From assembly GCA_024398965.1 (NCBI GenBank), contig JAKSIF010000005.1, positions 62,001-126,000 on the forward strand: 64,000 nucleotides of DNA. The letters run 5' to 3'. Shown piece by piece: positions 8,369 through 15,669 of the stretch. A model generated the notes under the pieces. That model worked only from the letters and a program-made list of their open reading frames with translations, made no database searches and had not been told where the DNA came from. The position numbers and the translations under genes are program-made. The DNA comes from Fibrobacter sp. (GTDB lineage Bacteria; Fibrobacterota; Fibrobacteria; Fibrobacterales; Fibrobacteraceae). How positions within the stretch are numbered: position 1 is the stretch's first letter; each line of letters opens with the position of its first letter.

Positions 8369-9184
8369 TCAAACCAAGTAATGTTCGGCAATCTTTTTCA
8401 CCATGGACGAATTAAGCGGCAACGATTTGGTTTCCATTGAACAAATCAAATTATCACCAAAATAGTACCCGGCGTTTTGGTAATGACGAAGTCTTTCGAT
8501 AGCCTTGCAGGCATATTCCTCCTGCCCCATCATACCAAGATGTTCCCATATATATTCCTTCCCGGTTCGTTTGTTCAAGCATGTAAAATCAGGATGCACG
8601 GTTCCCATCCCGCGAATTTTCAGCGGTTGTTCGTAACGAAAGGGAATTTTCATATAAGACAACGTATCGGCAATCATCATTTCCGACTTGGACCGAACGA
8701 AGAATCCCATGGACGTTTGAATCTTTGCGCCATCTTCCTCAAACGGTTTCCTCTCGTATTCAACATTTTGCCATCGTTCCGCAAAATCCGAAAGGCCAAG
8801 CCTAAACGGATTGACTACATCTCTACGCCCTTCCAGGAGATTTTCATAAACGCCATCAAGATCAGTCTTTTCCATCTTGGCCAACAGCGCATTCAATGAG
8901 CCTCTTACTTTCGCAATTTCTGCTAACAGCTTTTCATCATACGCTTTTTGTGCCAGCCTGCAAGCATCGGTGAAATGTTTGCCATCAAGATACGTTCCGT
9001 TGGAATACTTCCCCTTCACTAAATAATAGCGAGGAAGCTTATTTGGTCCCTGTTGCATTATTCGCAATCGACCTTTGGGCGCATTTTTCACAGCCGCAAG
9101 CTTTTCTTGATACAATTCGTTCAGCATTGAAACCTGAGACTTCAGGCTATTGCAAAATTCCGCAGACAGTAAACGTTCAGCCAT
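8369..9184 (-). CDS. Conserved protein with a PD-(D/E)XK-like core
   Basis: A 271-aa protein of unknown role. Residues 10-120 are helical and charged. Residues 162-220 show the order RSKSEMMIADTL, a central FRYEQPL, HPDFTCL and YIWEHLGM, which fits a restriction-endonuclease-like fold with E168, D199 and E214 as metal ligands. The C-terminal part (RHYQNAGYY, then MVKKIAEHYL) completes a family I know only as uncharacterised. The start at 9182-9184 has a GAAGGAGA ribosome site, while the longer frame to 9250 lacks one. The upstream side holds the first TAGGACTAA array. Nuclease activity is an inference from motif order; the last motif lacks the usual Lys. Confidence 0.7.
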   Translation of the reverse strand: MAERLLSAEFCNSLKSQVSMLNELYQEKLAAVKNAPKGRLRIMQQGPNKLPRYYLVKGKYSNGTYLDGKHFTDACRLAQKAYDEKLLAEIAKVRGSLNALLAKMEKTDLDGVYENLLEGRRDVVNPFRLGLSDFAERWQNVEYERKPFEEDGAKIQTSMGFFVRSKSEMMIADTLSYMKIPFRYEQPLKIRGMGTVHPDFTCLNKRTGKEYIWEHLGMMGQEEYACKAIERLRHYQNAGYYFGDNLICSMETKSLPLNSSMVKKIAEHYLV

Positions 9185-9347
9185 AGATAATCTCCTTCTA
9201 AGTAAACAACAAGATAAACCAATCGCAGGCAATATCTCAAATTCCAACATTTCGAACTAGGATTTCGCACAAATTGCATCATTTTGCAATCAGTTGTTTA
9301 CATGGAATTGGCTAGGCAACCCCATTTGAGCGATTCGCCTTTGTTTT

Positions 9348-9646
9348 TAGGACTATTTTGGGGAGAATGTTCAATTAGTCCTAGTAAAATTGCGGTTTAC
9401 GACGCTGCCATAGGACTAATTTTTCCCACAACACCTTTTAGTACTAGCATTTCGCATAAATCGCCCCTCAAAGGAGCTTTTTCATAGGACTAAATCTCAC
9501 GCCCCCGCGCTCTAGTCCTAAGCCCCAGCGAAAAAAAGCGCAAAACGTAGGACTAATTACAAACACCGCAAACATTAGTCCTAGCGCATCCGTAGCACAA
9601 GTAAAAAAAATAGGACTAATAACCGACACTTCGATTATTAGTCCTA
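9348..9646. repeat. Helically spaced array of five inverted TAGGACTAA / TTAGTCCTA pairs (array P)
   Basis: This fills most of the 555-bp stretch between the nuclease-like gene and lspA. Forward half-sites start at 9348, 9411, 9485, 9548 and 9611. Reverse half-sites start at 9375, 9438, 9512, 9575 and 9638. Every forward-reverse pair is offset by exactly 27 bp with an 18-bp spacer of unrelated sequence. Pair-to-pair distances are 63, 74, 63 and 63 bp, near 6, 7, 6 and 6 turns of B-DNA. Seven of ten half-sites are perfect; the others have one change (9348 site last base, 9438 site TTAGTACTA, 9512 site CTAGTCCTA). The spacers do not match each other, unlike ordinary tandem repeats. No open reading frame of note is present. 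A binding site array for an unidentified protein is the simplest reading. Confidence 0.9.
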
Positions 9647-9739
9647 AAATGTTTATCAAACGACTGCAGACGAATTTTAAACGAACATCAAACGTGCATC
9701 AGATCGTCAAACATCCTTTTAACAACGTTTGGGCAGCAG

Positions 9740-10324
9740 CTATTCAGCCTTACCTACCTCAGCTTTCGCTTCCTTCTCAGCCTTTTCCTCTTCCTTGATC
9801 TGCTTATGCAGTTTCTTCAAGATCACAGGAGAAAGTATCACCAGGGCAACGCCTACAGTCACAAAGGAATCCGCCACATTGAAGGTGGGGAAACGAGTCA
9901 TAATAAAGTCAGGGAAATCGCAGTCGATAAAGTCTACAACCATCTGCAGGCGCATGCGGTCGATGAAGTTGCCTACGGCACCGCCCATAATCATGACAAC
10001 GCCCATACGGCTCAAGTAGTCGCGCTTATCAATACTCCTGTAGAACCAAACAAGCACAACAGAGGCAACGATGGACAAAAGCAGGAAAAAGAGCCAAGGC
10101 GGCAAGAAGGGCATCAGGTCCTGAGGGCGACTGCTGAAGGCGGCACCCTTGTTGAACACCAGCTGAAAGCGGGCCAGTTCTCCAATCACATTGATGACCT
10201 CGTGATTGGGCGCGCCCGTTTCGTTGGTAAAACGAGCCAAGGCCCACAGCTTTGTGAGCTGGTCAGACACAATGCTGAAAATAATGATGGCGATATGGAA
10301 TGGCAATTTGTTATAAAATTTCAT
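9740..10324 (-). CDS. lspA: Lipoprotein signal peptidase (signal peptidase II)
   Basis: A 194-aa inner-membrane aspartyl protease that removes signal peptides from diacylglyceryl-modified prolipoproteins. Four membrane segments are visible. The two catalytic aspartates are D122 in GNFIDRM and D152 in FNVADS, and a conserved Asn lies in LVFNKGAAF. The C-terminus carries an extra Lys/Glu/Ala-rich tail of about 25 residues (KQIKEEEKAEKEAKAEV) absent from most LspA. Its start overlaps the stop of the squalene synthase gene by one base, so the two are probably translationally coupled. Confidence 0.95.
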   Translation of the reverse strand: MKFYNKLPFHIAIIIFSIVSDQLTKLWALARFTNETGAPNHEVINVIGELARFQLVFNKGAAFSSRPQDLMPFLPPWLFFLLLSIVASVVLVWFYRSIDKRDYLSRMGVVMIMGGAVGNFIDRMRLQMVVDFIDCDFPDFIMTRFPTFNVADSFVTVGVALVILSPVILKKLHKQIKEEEKAEKEAKAEVGKAE

Positions 10325-11445
10325 TAGGAACGAACCTCACCAAACTTCTTATCGATCCACTTGTCGCTGTAGAAATGCTTCATGGTGGACTTCACAATTT
10401 CCTTCACCGTGTCGCGGGTAATTTTCACCTTCTTGTCGCTGGCGAAGATCGACGAACCGTCGCCAATAAGCTTCATGTTCTCCGCGGCCATGAACAGCGG
10501 CCACAGGCAGAACAGTCGGGTGCGCATCTTGACGTTGGGAATCAACTTGGTGTAGGCGATGGCGTCTTCTAGATGTTTCCACGTCTTCTGAACCAGTTCA
10601 TTCATCACGGCGGCGCGACGCTTTTCGAAATCAGCGCGTTCGCCCGCGGCGTCAGCTGCAGCCAGGCGTCCGCCATCAAACATATCGTAGCTATGTTCGA
10701 ATCCGTACCTGCGGCAGATTTCCTCGGGGACGAAGCAGACCCTACGTTCGGAGTCTTCGCGGCAGTCCTTCACGATGTTGGCCACCTGAAGTGCCAGACC
10801 GAAGCTTACGTCCAGCTTCTGCATCTGGGCCTTGCGGGCATCCCCAATAAGGCAGGTGTCTGCAGCAAACAAGTGCGTCAGGAGCTTCCCGACGATACCC
10901 GCCACATAGTAGCAGTATTCATCCAGCTCCGCCACGCTTTCAAGCGTAAACCATCCGGAACTGAGGGCGGCCTCCTGGCGCTTGGCAAACTTCGCCATGC
11001 CGCCGCACATCTCGATCGTCACATCACGAACAGGAGCCGCATACACCTCCGGCAGTTCCTTCAACAGCGGGACCACCGCATGAGTATGCAAGCACAAGTC
11101 AAAGTAGGGCTCAGTCCCGCGGGCCCGCCATCCAGCAGGCAGCGCTTCCTCGAAAGCGCTAACGTCCTCCTCGCGCAGTTCCGCCGTCCTAAAAATCTTC
11201 GCAAACTTGTCCAGCAGAACTTCCTTCTCCGACGCAGTCATGTCCGGATCGTCTTCCACCGTATCCGCAATGCGCAGATACAGGTAGGCAAGCAGAATGC
11301 TCTTGTGCAACTTGCCCTTGAGAACATTGATGTTCAGGGCGAACGTGCGGGAAACCTGCAGCAAAATCTCTTCGGCGTAATTCCATGCCTTCTTTCCAGT
11401 CAGCACAGACTCGCCCATCCCAACCTGATCCAAAATATTAGCCAT
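10324..11445 (-). CDS. Squalene/phytoene synthase family enzyme
   Basis: A 373-aa head-to-head prenyl synthase. The first Asp-rich motif DTVEDD is at 61-66 and the second, DCREDSERR, at 227-235, followed by VCFVPEE. YCYYVAGIVGKLLTHLF at 178-194 is a squalene synthase hallmark. Two farnesyl diphosphates would give squalene, or two geranylgeranyl diphosphates phytoene; length and the YCYYVAG stretch favour squalene. The ATG at 11443-11445 overlaps the stop of the upstream membrane protein gene, and the 3' end overlaps lspA, so all three form one operon. No squalene cyclase, desaturase or HpnC/E partner is in the window, so the end product is unknown. Confidence 0.88.
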   Translation of the reverse strand: MANILDQVGMGESVLTGKKAWNYAEEILLQVSRTFALNINVLKGKLHKSILLAYLYLRIADTVEDDPDMTASEKEVLLDKFAKIFRTAELREEDVSAFEEALPAGWRARGTEPYFDLCLHTHAVVPLLKELPEVYAAPVRDVTIEMCGGMAKFAKRQEAALSSGWFTLESVAELDEYCYYVAGIVGKLLTHLFAADTCLIGDARKAQMQKLDVSFGLALQVANIVKDCREDSERRVCFVPEEICRRYGFEHSYDMFDGGRLAAADAAGERADFEKRRAAVMNELVQKTWKHLEDAIAYTKLIPNVKMRTRLFCLWPLFMAAENMKLIGDGSSIFASDKKVKITRDTVKEIVKSTMKHFYSDKWIDKKFGEVRS

Positions 11446-11998
11446 ACATGGTCTCCGCATAAACGTCGCGAGGGATCTTCTTGGTCCTGGCCATGGCATT
11501 CACATACTTCCACAAACGGCCGTGGGCCTCGGCATTTTTCAGCTTCTTGGTAAAGCTCCAGATAGTCTGGTTATGCACATCCATCTCATTTCTGAAATTA
11601 CCCTTGATTTCGGTCTTGTAACGGACCTTACGGTACTCCAAGAAATAAGCGGACTGGAACAAATCTCCGATTTTCTTGTTGGCCACCTTGCACATGACCA
11701 CGCCCACAATCAAAAACACGGGGCAAACCGCCAAACCCAGGTACCATTCCTCCGTGGTCCAGCGATAAACCACCCAAATGGCGGGAACTGCAGAGAAAAT
11801 TGCCATGACCAGGGTAAAAAACACGTCAAAAAAGACGATTTGGCCCCCAAACTTGGGAACGAAAGCCCATTTTTTACCCTTTCTCATCTGTTTCTTGAGA
11901 TAAGTGGGGTAAGAAACCCTATAAAACCAGAAAAAAAGGCCCACCCAAAAAAGCACGGGCGTCCAAAACCAATAGTCCATAGTAGGCAGAATATCCAT
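11438..11998 (-). CDS. Small membrane protein, unknown function
   Basis: A 186-aa protein that I do not recognise. Hydrophobic segments occur near residues 8-27, 50-75 and 82-105. The rest is basic and soluble (SAYFLEYRKVRYKTEIKGN, ending TKKIPRDVYAETMYG). It is first in an operon with squalene synthase and lspA and overlaps the former by 8 bp, suggesting a membrane-linked role. The ATG at 11996-11998 is used; MDYWFW six residues in is an alternative start. It is divergent from dnaA across 267 bp. Confidence 0.7.
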   Translation of the reverse strand: MDILPTMDYWFWTPVLFWVGLFFWFYRVSYPTYLKKQMRKGKKWAFVPKFGGQIVFFDVFFTLVMAIFSAVPAIWVVYRWTTEEWYLGLAVCPVFLIVGVVMCKVANKKIGDLFQSAYFLEYRKVRYKTEIKGNFRNEMDVHNQTIWSFTKKLKNAEAHGRLWKYVNAMARTKKIPRDVYAETMYG

Positions 11999-12034
11999 AA
12001 CATACCAAATTTAGGAAAATCCAGGCGCACCATC

Positions 12035-12241
12035 TTATCAACAATCCCCAAAGCGGGGCAAATTGCCCTTTTTAGACCAAAAACACCAATTTTCAACAAA
12101 CTCGCTTTTGCAACCCGTTGAATATCAAATAGTTACGAACAATGTAAACTTTTATTTTACACAATCTTTTGCACCTTTTGGGCAAAACTTATCAACAGTC
12201 TCTCGTAAATTTGTTACATTTGATAACCTAATTGTTGATAG
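12035..12241. promoter_or_regulatory. Cluster of DnaA-box-like sites upstream of dnaA
   Basis: TTATCAACA occurs at 12035-12043 and 12189-12197. A reverse-strand relative TGTTGATAG is at 12233-12241 and ATTTGATAA at 12219-12227. They differ from the classic TTATCCACA by the same central base. The surrounding sequence is AT-rich. This is a plausible dnaA autoregulatory region or part of an origin; the sequence does not decide between them. Confidence 0.5.
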
Positions 12242-12265
12242 ATTTTAGACGGCAAAGGAATCAAG

Positions 12266-13591
12266 ATGCAAGTTGAATGGGAAAGATGTTTGAACTACCT
12301 CCGCGGAATGCTCTCCGACACGGTTTACAAGACCTATTTCGCTCAGACCAAGTTGACAAACCTTACAACAGGTCACGCCATCGTTACCATTCCCGCCGGC
12401 CTAGACACCGCTGTCTACTCCGCCTATAAGGAACTGATTCGCCTCGGCTGGAAAGAAGCCACCCACGACGAATCCCCCATCGAGTTCGAGTTCCAGCAGC
12501 AGGAATCTATCCCGCAGCCCATGGTGAATTCCCAGAACACCTTCAAGGACTTTATCAAGCCCAGCGTTCCCCTGTCCGGCAGTTTCCGCTTCGAGAACTT
12601 CGTGCCCGGCGACAAGGCCCAGCTGGCATTCAACGCAGCCCTCGCTGTAGCCCGCAATCCCGACGGCACCCAGTACAACCCGCTGTTCATCTACGGTTCC
12701 AGCGGCTTGGGCAAGACCCACCTGCTGCAGGCCATCGGTAACTACATCCTGGAAGAAGACCCCGCCAAGCGCGTGTGCTACCTGACTTCCGAAGACTTTT
12801 CCCAGCAGTACATGAAGTGCCTGCGTGAACAGCGCATCACCGAAATGTCCGACTTCTACCGTAACGAAGTAGACATCCTGCTGATCGACGATATCCAGAA
12901 CTGGACCGGCAAGTACGAAACCCAGAACGAATTCTTCCTGATTTTCAACGCACTGCACCAGGCCGGCAAGCAGATCGTGCTTACCTCCGACGCACCCGCC
13001 GCCGAAGTCAAGAACCTTTCCGACCGCTTGGTGAGCCGTTTCGCATGGGGCCTTACGGTAGACATCCAGCCGCCCGACGTAGAAACCCGCGAAGCTATTC
13101 TCCACAAGAAGGCCGAAGAACGTCACCTTGAAATCAGTGACGAAGTTCTGCATTATCTTGCCGAAAGCATCGCAAGTAACGTCCGTTGCCTGGAAAGCGC
13201 CATCATCAAGCTCACGCTTCAGTCCAGCTTGCTGAACCACGATATCGACATGAGCATTGCACAGAAGGTTGTGGCCGAAATCGCCCCGACGCTCCGCCGC
13301 CGCGTAAGCCTCGACGCAGTGCTCCATACCGTCTCCAAGCACTACGAAGTGCCCGAAGCAAAGCTTATCGAATCCGGACGCGGTACCAAGGAAATTTCCA
13401 AGGCACGCCAGGTCGCCATGTTCCTGATGCGCGAATGCTCCCCCATCAGCCTCCAGAGCATCGGCTCCCGCTTCGGCGGTAAGGACCACTCTACCGTAGT
13501 TCACGCCATCAAGAGCGTGAAGAAGGAAATGGAAACCGACCCCAGCTTCGCCCGCTTAATCGAAAGCCTTAAGAACAGCATTCATGATTAA
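12266..13591 (+). CDS. dnaA: Chromosomal replication initiator protein DnaA
   Basis: A 441-aa AAA+ ATPase that binds DnaA boxes and opens the origin. Domain I spans residues 1-75, with a short linker at about 80-105. The AAA+ core begins FRFENFVPGDKAQLAFNAAL. Walker A is YGSSGLGKTHLL (K150), Walker B is ILLIDDIQ near 204-211 and the sensor region is IVLTSDAPAAEV. Domain IV ends with the helix-turn-helix signature FGGKDHSTVVHAIKSV, which contacts the DnaA box. The linker is shorter than in E. coli. The gene is transcribed away from the lspA operon and is followed by array Q rather than by dnaN, so the common dnaA-dnaN-recF order is absent here. Confidence 0.97.
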   Translation: MQVEWERCLNYLRGMLSDTVYKTYFAQTKLTNLTTGHAIVTIPAGLDTAVYSAYKELIRLGWKEATHDESPIEFEFQQQESIPQPMVNSQNTFKDFIKPSVPLSGSFRFENFVPGDKAQLAFNAALAVARNPDGTQYNPLFIYGSSGLGKTHLLQAIGNYILEEDPAKRVCYLTSEDFSQQYMKCLREQRITEMSDFYRNEVDILLIDDIQNWTGKYETQNEFFLIFNALHQAGKQIVLTSDAPAAEVKNLSDRLVSRFAWGLTVDIQPPDVETREAILHKKAEERHLEISDEVLHYLAESIASNVRCLESAIIKLTLQSSLLNHDIDMSIAQKVVAEIAPTLRRRVSLDAVLHTVSKHYEVPEAKLIESGRGTKEISKARQVAMFLMRECSPISLQSIGSRFGGKDHSTVVHAIKSVKKEMETDPSFARLIESLKNSIHD

Positions 13592-13634
13592 ATCTTTTTG
13601 ACGAGCCCGTTTGATGCGGCCGTTATGCCAATTT

Positions 13635-13921
13635 TAGGACTAAAAGGATGATGTACGCCTTTTAGTCCTACTTTTTTATACAAAGTAACGCGTTTTTGGG
13701 GTGTTTTCTGGGGAAAATTAGGACTAATCTTCGGGGTGGTGGTTTTTAGTCCTAGATTTTTCAGACAAAGTAACAAAAATTGCTGTAAATTTCTTAAAAA
13801 TCTAGGACTAATCTGCGTGGGCACAACTTTTAGTCCTACACACAGCGAATACAACAGCCCAAAATTACCCGGTGGGTACAAAAAATAGGACTAAACCCGT
13901 CGTTGCGAGGTTTTAGTCCTA
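13635..13921. repeat. Second helically spaced array of four inverted TAGGACTAA / TTAGTCCTA pairs (array Q)
   Basis: This occupies the 396-bp convergent gap between dnaA and the MORN-like gene. Forward half-sites start at 13635, 13719, 13803 and 13886. Reverse half-sites start at 13662, 13746, 13830 and 13913. All eight are perfect 9-mers and all pairs are again offset by exactly 27 bp. Pairs are 84, 84 and 83 bp apart, close to 8 helical turns. Two units also share ACAAAGTAAC just after the pair (13680 and 13765), so this array probably grew by duplication. No promoter-like arrangement is expected in a convergent gap, which argues against simple transcriptional control. Confidence 0.92.
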
Positions 13922-13987
13922 ACTTGAGCCAATTTCGCGTTTATTCTGAGCGACCAACCAGCCTATTAAGCGGCTAACCGACCGAGC

Positions 13988-15664
13988 CTACTTTTTCTTT
14001 TTGCTTTTCTTGTCGGCTTTGGCCTTACCTTTAGCCTTGGCTGATTTTTCCGAGCCAGCCTTAGGGGCGGCGGTATTGTCTGCGGAGGCGGCATTATCTG
14101 CAGTGGCGCTATTGCCTGCAGCGGCGGCATTGCCAACAGCTGCACCATCTCCGGCAGCCTTGGCAGAATCTGCTGCAACAGCAGCCTTCTCGGCGGCAAC
14201 AGCCTCTTCCTCGGCCTTGGCGGCGGTCTCCTCGGCGCGCTTCAGATCTTGCTGGGCAACAGCAAGAATTTCCTGAGCCTTCTTGACTTCGGCCTTAGCC
14301 TTCTCGGACTTTTCGCGGGCAACACGCGCAATCTCGTGGGGGTCGCGGGCAATGGAATCCAGCACCGGGTCGGGGCAGTTCATATCAAGGCCGCCCTTGC
14401 TGCCGTTATAGCATTCCATCTTACCCTGGAATACGCCCATCTTGTAGGCGCCCCACTGGCGCTTCTTGACTCGTTCCGTATAGCAGAGAGTTGCGCCGGG
14501 CATCCAGTCGTAGCAGGTATCCTGAACAGACCAGAAGGTCACCACGCCGTTAGGCAGGCCCTCGTGGAACACGCCACCGAACTCGCCGAAGTCCACAAAG
14601 CCTTCAAGCTTGCCGGCAGCAAAAGTCAGGTTCACATTCTTCTTCTTGAACGGGTTGTGAATCACGGTACGGCCGTGGAGACCGCCGCGCTTTACAGAGA
14701 ACTCGGCCATCAAGAAGCCCTTGTCGCTGAACATCTTGACGTTACCATCCACATAACCCTGCTTGTAAGGCACTTCGAGATGCTTAAAGTAGTACGTGGA
14801 ATTATTAACTCCATCATAAACACTGGACTTGTAGAAAGTCGAAACACCTTCGCGCATACCGTTCTTATAGTTAGATGTCCACAGCACCTGGCCCCACTTC
14901 TTGTCTTGGCGGGTCGGGTACGTGGGGTCGTTCATGTAGCCGATTTCCTCGCCGCTCAGCAAGCCCTGTGCGTCCACATGTCGCACGTTCTCCTTGTAGC
15001 CGTTAAAAGCAAAGCCCGTCAGCTCGCCACCGTCGAGGCAGCGCACGTCGCTATAGTCCGTAAAGCGGCCCATGGCCTCGGGAATCAGCTTCTTCGGCAG
15101 GCCCGAAACGCTGAACACGCCAGAACTATTACGTTCCCCCGCCGGATCCGCATCCGGGCGGCCGTGCACGTTCAAGAAGCAAGTGATATCGCGGGCGCGA
15201 TCCGCACGCTTGTTAAAGTATTCGCCAAAGGGAGTCATCTCCCAGCCTTCGTCAAAGCCAAGAGGTACAACGCCGGCCATAGGGTGGCCGTCTACAAAGT
15301 CAGACAAGGCAAAGCTGGTCTGCCGCACATTGTCCATGCACTGCTGCAGGGCGTTTCCGTTATCGCAGGAACCGTCGGCGCAAGAAATCAGGCGGGGCTT
15401 GGGCAGTTCGTACACGCGGGTAATCTGCTTGGGCTCGTCGTTACCGCGCCAGCCAAAGCCGCCCTTCTCGCGAACCTTGAAACATCCACAAACAGCATCG
15501 CTGTCGATCTTGGCCCCAATGCGGGCACGTTCCGCAGGCACAATGCTTGCAGCCTTCTCAAGCCAGCAGTCAAAGTACTCGAAATGGTTCACATCCTGGG
15601 CCATGGCCTGGCCGCCCAACACGGCGCCAAAAACCAGCACAGCAAGACTCTTTGCAAACTTCAT
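13988..15664 (-). CDS. Exported protein with MORN/YwqK-like repeats and Ala/Lys-rich coiled tail
   Basis: A 558-aa protein. MKFAKSLAVLVFGAVLGGQA, followed by AMA-QD, is a clear signal peptide and fixes the start at 15662-15664; the longer frame would run into galE. The middle contains repeated Gly-rich strands such as GYVDGNVKMFSDKGFLMAEF, NYKNGMREGVSTFYK and GEFGGVFHEGLPNGVVTFW, which resemble MORN-type or YwqK-type repeats. Many cysteines sit in the first half. From about residue 445 the chain becomes a charged coiled coil, then an Ala/Asp/Asn-rich linker and a terminal lysine cluster ending KKSKKKK. The role is unknown; a periplasmic or surface structural protein is possible. Its start is 5 bp past the galE stop. 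Confidence 0.72.
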   Translation of the reverse strand: MKFAKSLAVLVFGAVLGGQAMAQDVNHFEYFDCWLEKAASIVPAERARIGAKIDSDAVCGCFKVREKGGFGWRGNDEPKQITRVYELPKPRLISCADGSCDNGNALQQCMDNVRQTSFALSDFVDGHPMAGVVPLGFDEGWEMTPFGEYFNKRADRARDITCFLNVHGRPDADPAGERNSSGVFSVSGLPKKLIPEAMGRFTDYSDVRCLDGGELTGFAFNGYKENVRHVDAQGLLSGEEIGYMNDPTYPTRQDKKWGQVLWTSNYKNGMREGVSTFYKSSVYDGVNNSTYYFKHLEVPYKQGYVDGNVKMFSDKGFLMAEFSVKRGGLHGRTVIHNPFKKKNVNLTFAAGKLEGFVDFGEFGGVFHEGLPNGVVTFWSVQDTCYDWMPGATLCYTERVKKRQWGAYKMGVFQGKMECYNGSKGGLDMNCPDPVLDSIARDPHEIARVAREKSEKAKAEVKKAQEILAVAQQDLKRAEETAAKAEEEAVAAEKAAVAADSAKAAGDGAAVGNAAAAGNSATADNAASADNTAAPKAGSEKSAKAKGKAKADKKSKKKK

Positions 15665-15669
15665 AAAAC

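Noticed and set aside
9348-9646. Array P as a CRISPR array
   Set aside because: Repeats are only 9 bp, alternate in orientation, and the spacing alternates 18 and 27-38 bp. No cas genes are nearby.
13635-13921. Array Q as a set of DnaA boxes or parS sites
   Set aside because: TAGGACTAA does not resemble TTATCCACA, and the pairs lack the TGTTTCACGTGAAACA palindrome of parS.
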